Shown here: positions 1 to 6,103 of the stretch, in pieces
Layout of the letters: every line of letters starts with the position of its first letter
Position numbering within the stretch: the first letter of the stretch is position 1
Assembly: GCA_943331415.1 (NCBI GenBank)
Contig: CALQLM010000080.1
Location: 1-6,270 of the forward strand
Source of the DNA: Bifidobacterium breve
Lineage (GTDB): Bacteria; Actinomycetota; Actinomycetes; Mycobacteriales; Mycobacteriaceae
Length of the DNA stretch: 6,270 bases
Direction of reading: 5' to 3'
Notes under the pieces: model-generated
What the model saw: only the letters and a program-made list of their open reading frames with translations
Database searches by the model: none
What the model was told of the DNA's origin: nothing
Program-made: the position numbers and the translations under genes

Positions 1-53
1 GAAGACTTGTCATGACATCCCTGTGATTCGAGGGTCATGTCGTCGAGGGCCAT
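1..53 (-). CDS. Possible N-terminus of a divergent gene, cut by window edge
   Basis: An open frame on the minus strand begins with ATG at 53-51 and stays open for 17 codons to the window edge, reading MALDDMTLESQGCHDKS. A second in-frame ATG lies at 38-36. In M. tuberculosis, def is flanked on this side by a divergent small gene (Rv0430, DUF3263), so a gene in this place and direction is expected. The visible residues are too few to identify a family, since the conserved part would lie outside the window. No good Shine-Dalgarno sequence precedes either ATG. The first codons use GC-rich third positions and the later ones less so. This is an inference mainly from synteny. Confidence 0.3.
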   Translation of the reverse strand, partial: MALDDMTLESQGCHDKS

Positions 54-108
54 TGAATCACGTCCGCGTTCTCATGGACGGCATCGAACCCCGCGCGTCG
101 GCTCACTT

Positions 109-114
109 TAAGCT
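109..114 (+). promoter_or_regulatory. Candidate -10 hexamer for def
   Basis: The hexamer TAAGCT fits the TANNNT pattern typical of mycobacterial SigA -10 elements and ends 8 bases before the ATG at 123. That spacing would start the transcript at or next to the ATG, giving a leaderless mRNA. This would agree with the absence of any purine-rich ribosome binding site upstream of def. No convincing -35 element is visible, which is common in mycobacteria. The hexamer is short and could be chance. Confidence 0.35.
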
Positions 115-122
115 TGCCGATC

Positions 123-716
123 ATGGCAGTCCGACCCATTGTGATCCTCGGAGATCCTGTTCTGCACGCCCCGACCAGTCCGGTGTCCGTCGGGCCCGAC
201 GGTTCTCTGCCGGCGGATCTGGCCGATCTGATCACCGATATGTACGACACCATGGACGCGGCCAACGGAGTGGGTCTGGCCGCCAACCAGATCGGTGTGG
301 GTTTGCGGGTCTTCGTCTACGACTGCCCCGAGGAACGTGGCAGGCCGACCTACCACCGTGGGGTCGTGGTCAATCCGGTCCTGGAGACCTCCGAGATTCC
401 CGAGACGATGCCGGATCCGGAGGTCGACGACGAAGGCTGTCTGTCAGTGCCGGGCGAATCATTTCCCTGTGGCCGCGCGCAGTGGGCCCGCGTCACCGGA
501 CTCGACGCTGACGGAAACCCGGTGAGTATCGAAGGGACCGGCTTGTTCGCTCGGATGCTGCAACACGAGACCGGGCATCTCGACGGTTTCCTCTACGTGG
601 ACATGTTGATCGGCAGACACACCCGCGCAGCCAAGCGGGCGGTTAAGGCCAACGGCTGGGGTATTCCCGGGTTGTCGTGGCGTCCCGGAGAAGTGCCCGA
701 TCCGTTTGGCCACTGA
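123..716 (+). CDS. def: Peptide deformylase
   Basis: Metal-dependent hydrolase that removes the N-formyl group from the initiator methionine of nascent proteins at the ribosome exit. The three family motifs are present in the 197-residue product. Motif 1, GVGLAANQ, is at 49-56. Motif 2, EGCLS, is at 104-108 with metal ligand Cys106. Motif 3, HETGH, is at 148-152 with ligands His148 and His152 and catalytic Glu149. The protein has the long mycobacterial C-terminal tail ending DPFGH. I chose ATG 123 because it gives MAVRPI, matching the start and length (197 residues) I recall for M. tuberculosis Def. A TTG at 114 would add three residues. No Shine-Dalgarno sequence is visible, so initiation may be leaderless. 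The stop overlaps the start of the following acetyltransferase. Residues 77-79 read YHR, where M. tuberculosis has RRR. The assignment is very secure. Confidence 0.97.
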   Translation: MAVRPIVILGDPVLHAPTSPVSVGPDGSLPADLADLITDMYDTMDAANGVGLAANQIGVGLRVFVYDCPEERGRPTYHRGVVVNPVLETSEIPETMPDPEVDDEGCLSVPGESFPCGRAQWARVTGLDADGNPVSIEGTGLFARMLQHETGHLDGFLYVDMLIGRHTRAAKRAVKANGWGIPGLSWRPGEVPDPFGH

Positions 717-1611
717 GCCGATGCCGCACTGGCCCGCGCTGGGTAGTCGAATCAGCATCCGGTACCGCATGATCGAAGGCGGTCACACCGATGCCATCGG
801 TTACCTCTATGAACTGACGCCGCGGATCACTGTGCGTACGAAATCTGATGGCATGGTGTCGATCTCGCCGGAGGACGTGATTGCCGTGCGCGAACTGAGC
901 CACACAGCGGTGCGCGCCTCGCAGATCCGCAACCTCGAGCATGCCGCCGCGCTCGCCTGGCCGGGAACCGAACAGCAATGGCACAACGGCTGGTTGCTGC
1001 GCGCCGGCGGCGGACACACCAGTCGGGCGAATTCGGCCGCTCCACTAGATTTCTCCTCCTCGATCGCTGACCTGAACGAGATCATCAGCTGGTACGACAG
1101 CCGTCGACTGGTCCCATGGCTCGCCCTTCCGGACAGGTTGGTTCCGGTTCGCGCCAGAGGTATCAAGCAAACCCGGGTGATGGTGCGAGACATCGATCCC
1201 GACGGTTCGAGCGCGATCGCGACTCTGCAGGATCGTCCCGATTCAGCGTGGCTGACCTGCTATCAACGCGACGTTGGTAACGAGGTGCTGACCGCTGTCG
1301 TTGATGGCGAGCTGGTGTTCGCCTCCGTTCCCGGAGTGGCTGTCGGCCGGGGCGCGGTCACCTCCGCACCGGACGGCACGATCTGGCTCGGTATCTCAGC
1401 CGTTCACGTCACCGAAGCGCATCGACGAACGGGGCACGCCACAGCGGTGTGCCAGACGCTGCAAACCTGGGGCCTTCGACACGGCGCACAACGCGTCTAT
1501 GTGCAGGTGCTCGAGGACAACCCGGCCGCCATCGCGCTGTACGCCTCGCTCGGCTTCGGACTCCACCATCACCTGCGCTACGTCGACGCGCGGACGTTGG
1601 TCGGCCACTAG
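706..1611 (+). CDS. GNAT-family N-acetyltransferase, Rv0428c-like
   Basis: A 301-residue protein with a C-terminal Gcn5-related acetyltransferase fold. The acetyl-CoA loop (motif A) is seen in [15 protein letters not shown] at 231-245, with the R-R-x-G-x-A signature. Motif B follows as [20 protein letters not shown] near 265-284. Residues about 11-64 look like a small all-beta, SH3-like domain, and 95-115 (GWLLRAGGG...RANSAAPLD) is a conserved block of this subfamily. Size, domain order and position between def and xthA match M. tuberculosis Rv0428c. The acceptor substrate is not known to me. The TTG start at 706 overlaps def by 11 nt and gives [18 protein letters not shown] at 687-693 lies 12 nt upstream, which is long. 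ATG 721 is the alternative, giving 296 residues without such a site. The overlap suggests translational coupling with def. Family is secure; start is moderately sure. Confidence 0.9.
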   Translation: MATEPMPHWPALGSRISIRYRMIEGGHTDAIGYLYELTPRITVRTKSDGMVSISPEDVIAVRELSHTAVRASQIRNLEHAAALAWPGTEQQWHNGWLLRAGGGHTSRANSAAPLDFSSSIADLNEIISWYDSRRLVPWLALPDRLVPVRARGIKQTRVMVRDIDPDGSSAIATLQDRPDSAWLTCYQRDVGNEVLTAVVDGELVFASVPGVAVGRGAVTSAPDGTIWLGISAVHVTEAHRRTGHATAVCQTLQTWGLRHGAQRVYVQVLEDNPAAIALYASLGFGLHHHLRYVDARTLVGH

Positions 1612-1620
1612 CCTGTAGCA

Positions 1621-2448
1621 ATGACTACCGAGGGTTTACGGGTGGCCACCTGGAACGTGAACTCGATTCGCACCCGGGTGGACCGCGTGGTCGACTGGCT
1701 GGTGCGTGCGGAAGTAGACGTGCTCGCGATGCAGGAAACCAAGTGCAAGGATGACCAGTTCCCGACGATGCCTTTCGCCGCGGCCGGCTACGAGGTGGTG
1801 CATAGCGGGCATGACCAGTGGAACGGCGTAGCCATAGCCTCGCGCGTGGGGATCGCCGATGTCGCGGTGGGTTTCGACGGTCAACCCTCCTGGGGAAAGG
1901 ACGGCGCCGAAGCCAAGTCTGAGGCGCGCGCGATGGGCGCGACCTGCGGTGGTGTTCGGGTGTGGAGTCTGTATGTTCCGAATGGCCGGGCGGTCGCAGA
2001 TCCGCATTACCGTTACAAGCTGGAATGGCTTGCTGCACTGCGTGATTGCGCCGATTCGTGGATGCTGCGCGAACCTGAGTCGCAGATCGCGCTGGTTGGC
2101 GATTGGAATATCGCTCCCAAGGATGAAGATGTGTGGAGCATGGAATACTTCCGCGACAGCACTCACGTCACCGAGCAGGAGCGAGCGGCCTTCGATGCGA
2201 TCGCGACCACATTCACCGACGTGGTACGCCCGCTACACCCGGGCCCGGGTGTCTACACCTACTGGGATTACACGCAATTGCGGTTCCCGAAACGGGAGGG
2301 TATGCGCATCGATTTCATTCTCGCTTCGCCGGCGTTGGCTCGCCGTGTGGTCAACGCCGAGATCGTGCGCGACGAACGCAAGAGTGGGAAGAACAGGATC
2401 GGCGCGCCGAGCGATCACGCTCCGCTATTCATCGACGTTGGCCCCTGA
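1621..2448 (+). CDS. xthA: Exodeoxyribonuclease III / AP endonuclease
   Basis: Mg2+-dependent DNA repair nuclease of the exonuclease III/APE1 fold. It cuts abasic sites and trims 3'-blocked ends in base-excision repair. The 275-residue product starts directly with the core: ATWNVNSIR with Asn12, QETKC with metal ligand Glu39, YVPNGR with Tyr118, GDWN at 160-163 with catalytic Asp161 and Asn163, the TYWDY-RIDFIL block, and the C-terminal SDH at 264-266 with Asp265 and His266. All catalytic residues of the family are present. It follows the acetyltransferase by 9 nt without a clear ribosome binding site, so it is probably read from the def transcript by coupling. ATG 1621 is the only sensible start. 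A short extra stretch (SGKNRIG, about 255-261) precedes the SDH motif and, from memory, is longer than in M. tuberculosis XthA. It lies in a loop region and should not break the enzyme. Confidence 0.96.
   Translation: MTTEGLRVATWNVNSIRTRVDRVVDWLVRAEVDVLAMQETKCKDDQFPTMPFAAAGYEVVHSGHDQWNGVAIASRVGIADVAVGFDGQPSWGKDGAEAKSEARAMGATCGGVRVWSLYVPNGRAVADPHYRYKLEWLAALRDCADSWMLREPESQIALVGDWNIAPKDEDVWSMEYFRDSTHVTEQERAAFDAIATTFTDVVRPLHPGPGVYTYWDYTQLRFPKREGMRIDFILASPALARRVVNAEIVRDERKSGKNRIGAPSDHAPLFIDVGP
2235..2252. repeat. 18-bp perfect palindrome within xthA
   Basis: ACACCCGGGCCCGGGTGT is self-complementary over all 18 bases. It encodes the His-Pro-Gly-Pro-Gly part of a conserved xthA block before VYTYWDY, so the protein sequence constrains it. 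Codon choice makes the symmetry perfect. Confidence 0.5.
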
Positions 2449-2468
2449 AGCCTCCGGGGCCTCAGGGG
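2442..2468. terminator. Inverted repeat between convergent genes, candidate bidirectional terminator
   Basis: A perfect 7-bp inverted repeat, CCCCTGA at 2442-2448 and TCAGGGG at 2462-2468, encloses a 13-nt GC-rich loop. The left arm ends in the xthA stop codon and the right arm begins with the stop codon of the minus-strand reductase, so the hairpin fills the whole gap between the two genes. There is no T-run on either side, which is usual for mycobacterial hairpin terminators. An alternative pairing, GCCCC at 2441-2445 with GGGGC at 2456-2460, competes with it. A terminator role is inferred from position. Confidence 0.45.
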
Positions 2469-3478
2469 GTGCTGGGTGCGCTGACCTTGACCAGCATCTT
2501 GCCGATATTGGCACCGGTGAACAGCCCGTTGAGGGCATCGACGCAGGACTCGAGTCCGTCGAAGATCGTTTCGCGATGCCTGAGGCTGCCCTCATGCTCC
2601 CACCGCCGCAGGTCGCCGAATGCTTCGTCGAACCGGTTCCACTCATCGAGGGCATTGAATCCCTGCATCGACGCCGTCTTGGCGAGCAGGTTGACATAGT
2701 TGGCCGGTCCAGGATGCTCCCCGGTCAGATAGCTGGAAATCACTCCGCAGAGCACAACCCGGGCTTTGGGGGCGATTCGGCCGAGCACAGCGTTGAGAAT
2801 CGGGCCGCCGACATTGTCGAAATAGACATTGACGCCTCTGGGACAGTGTTGCTTGAGTGCGGCGGCCAGATCTTCGTTCTTGTAGTCGATACACGCATCG
2901 AACCCGAAGTCCTCCACAACAGCGCGACACTTCTGTGGCCCTCCGGCGATACCTATCACGCGGGCCCCGGCGATCTTGGCGATCTGGCCGGCGACAGACC
3001 CGGTGGCGCCCGCAGCGGCGGAGACCACGACTGTCTCACCGGGTTGAGGCCGGCCGATATCCGTCATGCCGAAATACGCAGTGGCGCCGCTTGATCCATA
3101 GACCGACATGATCGCGACCTGATCGGTCTCACCCGGGATGAGTGTGGAGAAGACATCGTCCCGGATGATCGAGTACTCCTGAAACCCGGTAAGAGTGGTG
3201 ACGATATCGCCGACCTGATAAGCATCACAGCGGGTTTCAACCACCTCGCCGATGCCTGCGGCCCGGATCACCTCCCCGAGAGCGACGGGAGGCAGGTACC
3301 CCGGTTGGTCGTTGAGCCAGGTGCGCGCGGCGGCATCGAGGCCGATATAGGTGGTGCGTAACAGTGCCTCGCCGTCGGCGGGTGCCGGGGTCACTGTCGT
3401 AACCAGTTCGGTGTCCTGCGGACCAAGCAGACCTACCGGTCGGCGGCGTAGCAGAATCTGGCGGTTGGTCGACGGCAC
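2462..3478 (-). CDS. Zinc-independent medium-chain NADP-dependent reductase, PTGR/CurA-like
   Basis: A 338-residue member of the medium-chain dehydrogenase/reductase superfamily, resembling prostaglandin reductase (leukotriene B4 12-hydroxydehydrogenase), YncB and CurA. These enzymes use NADPH to reduce the double bond of enones and related unsaturated carbonyls. The cofactor-binding fold shows SAAAGATGSVAGQ at 153-165 and GVNVYFDNVGG at 215-225. GSSGATAYFG at 128-137 and GVISSY at 245-250 are family blocks near the active site. The cysteine and histidine ligands of zinc-dependent alcohol dehydrogenases are absent. The C-terminus, with ETIFDGLESC...ANIGKMLVKV, is complete. The start is GTG at 3478, 9 nt after the transporter stop, with no clear Shine-Dalgarno sequence. 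It is probably translated from the transporter mRNA. The substrate is unknown. The pairing suggests it modifies something the transporter exports, or detoxifies it, but this is inference. Confidence 0.9.
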   Translation of the reverse strand: MPSTNRQILLRRRPVGLLGPQDTELVTTVTPAPADGEALLRTTYIGLDAAARTWLNDQPGYLPPVALGEVIRAAGIGEVVETRCDAYQVGDIVTTLTGFQEYSIIRDDVFSTLIPGETDQVAIMSVYGSSGATAYFGMTDIGRPQPGETVVVSAAAGATGSVAGQIAKIAGARVIGIAGGPQKCRAVVEDFGFDACIDYKNEDLAAALKQHCPRGVNVYFDNVGGPILNAVLGRIAPKARVVLCGVISSYLTGEHPGPANYVNLLAKTASMQGFNALDEWNRFDEAFGDLRRWEHEGSLRHRETIFDGLESCVDALNGLFTGANIGKMLVKVSAPSTP

Positions 3479-3487
3479 AGCAGAAAG

Positions 3488-5188
3488 CTACCCGAGGGTC
3501 TCGGAGTAGCGGCCCGGGTTGAACAACGACGCGATCGCCCCGATCACCATCATCACCGCAGCGGCAGTGAACACCACGATCAAGCCGGTGTGGAACGGTC
3601 CGGCGATCAGTTCCGGGAAGAACGTCTTACCGGTCAGCACCTCGGCGTTGACTCCGGGTTGGGTCAACCCGTCGAACGGTGCGAGGAGTTCAGCCATCGG
3701 GTTGTAGCCGAGGAAGGCGGCGAACAAACTGCTTACCGGAGGAGTGGTCGATACCTCCTGAGCTAACGCCGCCGAGACGCCCTGCTGCTGCAGGCCTGCG
3801 CTCATTGCGCCGGGCAGGGTGTGGGCCAGTCCGACGACCATCAGCGAGAAGAAGATCCCGATCGACAGTGATGAGCCGGCGTTAAAGAAGGTGGCGCGGA
3901 CACCGGAGGCTGCACCGCGCTGGGCGGCCGGGACGCTGGACATGATCGCCGCGGTATTGGGCGCCGTGAAGATACCGCCGCCGAGTCCGTTGAGGAAGAT
4001 CAATCCAGCGAAGAGCAGATAGTTGAAGTTGACCGGGATCATCACCAGCGCAACGAATGAGACCGCCGTCAACACCATGCCGCCGACGGTGAACGGACGC
4101 GCTCCGTAACGGTCGGCGAGCAACCCGGCAAGTGGTCCGGCGACCAGATAGCCAGCGGTCATCGGAAGCATGTAAATCCCGGCCCAGAGCGGAGTCGACT
4201 CAAAACTGTAGCCGTGCAACGGCAACCAGATCCCCTGCAGCCAAATGATCAGCATGAACTGCAATCCACCCCGGCCCACCGATGCCATCAGCCCGGCAAG
4301 ATTCCCCATCCCGAACGCCGCCGAGGAGAACAACCGGACGTCGACCATCGGCTGCACCACCCGAAGCTCGACGAAGTAGAACGCCACCAACAGCAGCAGT
4401 CCGAAACCGATCATCCCGAGCACCATCGGATTGGTCCATCCCGTGCTGTGCCCGCGGTAGGGCTGGATACCGGAGGTGATTCCGATCAAGAGGATTGTCA
4501 GACCAACCCCGAAGGTCAACGTACCCGCCCAATCCATCCGCCCCGGTGTTCGCACACCGACTTCACGCAGTGAACGCACGCTCCAGACGGTGCCCAGGAT
4601 CCCGAGCGGAACACCGACCCAGAAGATTGCCTGCCAGTTGATCTCGGCCAGTACCCCGCCAATGAGGAGTCCGAGAAACGAACCGGCAACCGCCGCGACC
4701 ATGTTGACGCCCAGTGCCATCCCGCGCTGGCCGGCCGGGAAGGCATCGGTGAGCACCGCCGAAGCGGTCGCCATCAACATGGCGCCGCCGATGCCTTGAA
4801 CCACCCGCCATCCGATCAGCCAGATCGCTCCGGCGCCGAGATGAAACGGATCGAACGACAGTGCCACCGCCGCGATGGTGAAGACGATGAACCCGAGGTT
4901 GTACATCCGAACCCGGCCATACATGTCACCAAGGCGACCGAAGGGCACCACCAGAACGGCGGTGACCACCAGGTATCCCATCAGCATCCACAGCAGATAG
5001 CCGACGTTGGCAGGTTCTAACGGATTCAATCCGATACCGCGAAAGATGGCCGGCAGCGAGATCAGCACGATCGAAGCGTTGATGGTGGCAAGCAGGGTGC
5101 CCAGGGTGGTGTTGGACAGGACGACCCATTTGTGGCGCGGGTCTTCGGCACCCACGTCACTACCCGGGCGGTCCTGAAGTGCTGTCAT
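3488..5188 (-). CDS. Major facilitator transporter, DHA2/EmrB-QacA type, 14 membrane segments
   Basis: A 566-residue inner-membrane protein with about 14 hydrophobic segments, starting near residues 21-46 and ending near 533-557, after a charged cytoplasmic N-terminus. Motif A is GRLGDMYGRVRM at 84-95 between segments 2 and 3. The motif B block RVVQGIGGAMLM is at 128-139, and a motif C position is GSFLGLLIGG at 169-178. Family members are usually proton-driven drug or metabolite exporters. Three points are odd. The TM1 motif D1 has Asn37 where QacA-type pumps have Asp. Motif C has Leu174 instead of Pro. The loop before the last segment is long, about 75 residues (455-530), and probably extracytoplasmic. 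ATG 5188 has an AAGTAGG site at 5200-5194, 5 nt upstream. It leads a two-gene operon with the downstream reductase and diverges from thiD. Transported substrate and direction cannot be told from sequence. Confidence 0.92.
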   Translation of the reverse strand: MTALQDRPGSDVGAEDPRHKWVVLSNTTLGTLLATINASIVLISLPAIFRGIGLNPLEPANVGYLLWMLMGYLVVTAVLVVPFGRLGDMYGRVRMYNLGFIVFTIAAVALSFDPFHLGAGAIWLIGWRVVQGIGGAMLMATASAVLTDAFPAGQRGMALGVNMVAAVAGSFLGLLIGGVLAEINWQAIFWVGVPLGILGTVWSVRSLREVGVRTPGRMDWAGTLTFGVGLTILLIGITSGIQPYRGHSTGWTNPMVLGMIGFGLLLLVAFYFVELRVVQPMVDVRLFSSAAFGMGNLAGLMASVGRGGLQFMLIIWLQGIWLPLHGYSFESTPLWAGIYMLPMTAGYLVAGPLAGLLADRYGARPFTVGGMVLTAVSFVALVMIPVNFNYLLFAGLIFLNGLGGGIFTAPNTAAIMSSVPAAQRGAASGVRATFFNAGSSLSIGIFFSLMVVGLAHTLPGAMSAGLQQQGVSAALAQEVSTTPPVSSLFAAFLGYNPMAELLAPFDGLTQPGVNAEVLTGKTFFPELIAGPFHTGLIVVFTAAAVMMVIGAIASLFNPGRYSETLG

Positions 5189-5221
5189 CGTCGCCTACTT
5201 GCCGCATTCATTGCCCAGAAA

Positions 5222-5238
5222 GCATATATTAGCTATGC
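5222..5238. repeat. AT-rich inverted repeat GCATA-N7-TATGC, possible operator
   Basis: The arms GCATA at 5222-5226 and TATGC at 5234-5238 are perfect inverted copies around a 7-nt spacer, which itself overlaps the palindrome TAGCTA at 5230-5235. The element covers the candidate -10 hexamers of both directions. Size and placement fit a dimeric repressor site of the TetR or MarR kind, but no regulator gene is visible in the window. A 5-bp arm is short, so chance is not excluded. Confidence 0.35.
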
Positions 5239-5251
5239 AAATTGGCGATTC

Positions 5252-5258
5252 GAAGGGA
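5252..5258 (+). promoter_or_regulatory. Shine-Dalgarno site deciding the thiD start
   Basis: GAAGGGA lies 8 nt upstream of GTG 5267 at ideal spacing. It supports that start over the in-frame GTG at 5132, which would extend thiD 45 residues backwards across the transporter's 5' end. Confidence 0.75.
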
Positions 5259-5266
5259 CGGCCCAC

Positions 5267-6103
5267 GTGACACTTCTGCCGTTGACGCCCGCGGGCCAGA
5301 CTCCGGTCCGCGTACTCACCATCGCCGGGTCGGACTCCGGTGGCAGCGCCGGATTGCAGGCCGATCTGCGCACCTTCGCACTGCTGGGTGTGCACTCACT
5401 GGTCGCCGTGACCGCAGTCACCGTTCAGAATTCGATGGGGGTCAAGGGTTTCCACGAGGTTCCCGCCGCGACCGTCGGCGGCCAGATTGAGGCGGTAGCC
5501 ACCGATATCGGTTTTCAGGCTGCCAAGACAGGGATGCTCGCGTCGTCGGACATCATCGAGACCGTCGCGGACAGTTGGCGAACACTCGGACTAGTCGACG
5601 CGGTGCCGTTCGTCGTCGACCCGGTGTGCGCGTCGATGCGCGGGGACCCATTGCTGCACCCGTCGGCGCTGGAAACCATGCGCACCGAGTTGTTCCCGCT
5701 GGCCCATCTGGTGACACCAAACCTCGACGAAGTTCGTCTGCTGGTGGGTATCGACGTCGTCGACACCGCTACCCAGCACGATGCCGCCCGGGCGCTGCAC
5801 GATCTCGGCCCGAAGTGGGCGCTGGTCAAGGGGGGCCACCTGCGCACATCGGCCCAGAGTGCCGATCTGCTTTACGACGGCAAGGATTTTCATACCTTCA
5901 ACGCGACCCGGGTGGACACCCGGCATGACCACGGCGCCGGTGACACCCTGGCAGCGGCCACCGCATGCGCACTGGCGCATGGCTATTCGATGCCCGATGC
6001 AGTCGCTTTCGGCAAGGCCTGGGTGACCGAGTGCCTGCGGTCCGCGTATCCGATCGGCACGGGACTCGGCCCGGTGTCGGCGTTGTTCCGGTTGCAGATG
6101 TGA
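5267..6103 (+). CDS. thiD: Hydroxymethylpyrimidine/phosphomethylpyrimidine kinase
   Basis: Ribokinase-fold enzyme of thiamine synthesis that phosphorylates hydroxymethylpyrimidine and then its monophosphate to give the pyrimidine diphosphate used by ThiE. The 278-residue product shows the substrate-binding start RVLTIAGSDSGGSAGLQAD (15-33), AVTVQN (50-55), a DPVCASM block, TPNLDEVRLL, VKGGHL, and the anion-hole/catalytic loop DHGAGDT at 221-227 with Asp226 as likely base. Well-studied ThiD enzymes such as that of Salmonella carry Cys in the last position (GTGC). Asp also occurs, as I recall, in M. tuberculosis ThiD. The GTG 5267 start gives a length and N-terminus (LLPLTPAGQTP) close to M. 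tuberculosis ThiD and has a strong ribosome binding site. It overlaps the next gene by 4 nt. Its usual partner thiC is not in the window. The assignment is secure. Confidence 0.95.
   Translation: MTLLPLTPAGQTPVRVLTIAGSDSGGSAGLQADLRTFALLGVHSLVAVTAVTVQNSMGVKGFHEVPAATVGGQIEAVATDIGFQAAKTGMLASSDIIETVADSWRTLGLVDAVPFVVDPVCASMRGDPLLHPSALETMRTELFPLAHLVTPNLDEVRLLVGIDVVDTATQHDAARALHDLGPKWALVKGGHLRTSAQSADLLYDGKDFHTFNATRVDTRHDHGAGDTLAAATACALAHGYSMPDAVAFGKAWVTECLRSAYPIGTGLGPVSALFRLQM

Larger units (their letters stand above)
5189..5266. promoter_or_regulatory. Divergent control region between transporter and thiD
   Basis: These 78 bases separate two divergent starts and must hold both promoters unless one lies inside a gene. 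The centre (5221-5243) is strikingly AT-rich for this genome. On the plus strand, TATATT at 5225-5230 is a good -10 match (5 of 6 to TATAAT), with TTGCCG at 5199-5204 as a distant -35 candidate (20-nt spacing). On the minus strand, TAATAT at 5231-5226 is a possible -10. The two -10 candidates overlap, so the promoters could compete. No TPP riboswitch fits in this space. Confidence 0.5.

Noticed and set aside
23..511. Plus-strand frame of 162 codons overlapping def
   Set aside because: It is arginine/glycine-rich, out of frame with the fully conserved def, and shows no recognisable domain.
1636..2166. Minus-strand 176-codon frame antisense to xthA
   Set aside because: xthA has every catalytic motif across the same bases. 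The antisense translation shows no family features or start signal.
1859..3094. Plus-strand open frame of 411 codons crossing xthA and the reductase gene
   Set aside because: It overlaps the strongly supported xthA in another frame and lies antisense to the reductase. Its translation is arginine-rich and low in family-like motifs, typical of a shadow frame in GC-rich DNA.
3479..3487. Possible promoter or terminator between transporter and reductase
   Set aside because: Only 9 bases separate the genes and no hairpin or promoter hexamer fits, so a shared transcript is simpler.
4214..4573. Plus-strand 119-codon frame antisense to the transporter gene, rich in His, Gln and Pro
   Set aside because: The composition is what antisense of hydrophobic membrane codons produces. 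The transporter on the other strand is intact through the region.
5132..5266. 45-codon N-terminal extension of thiD from GTG 5132
   Set aside because: It would run antisense through the transporter start and the divergent promoter region, lacks homology to ThiD, and GTG 5267 has a well-placed GAAGGGA site.
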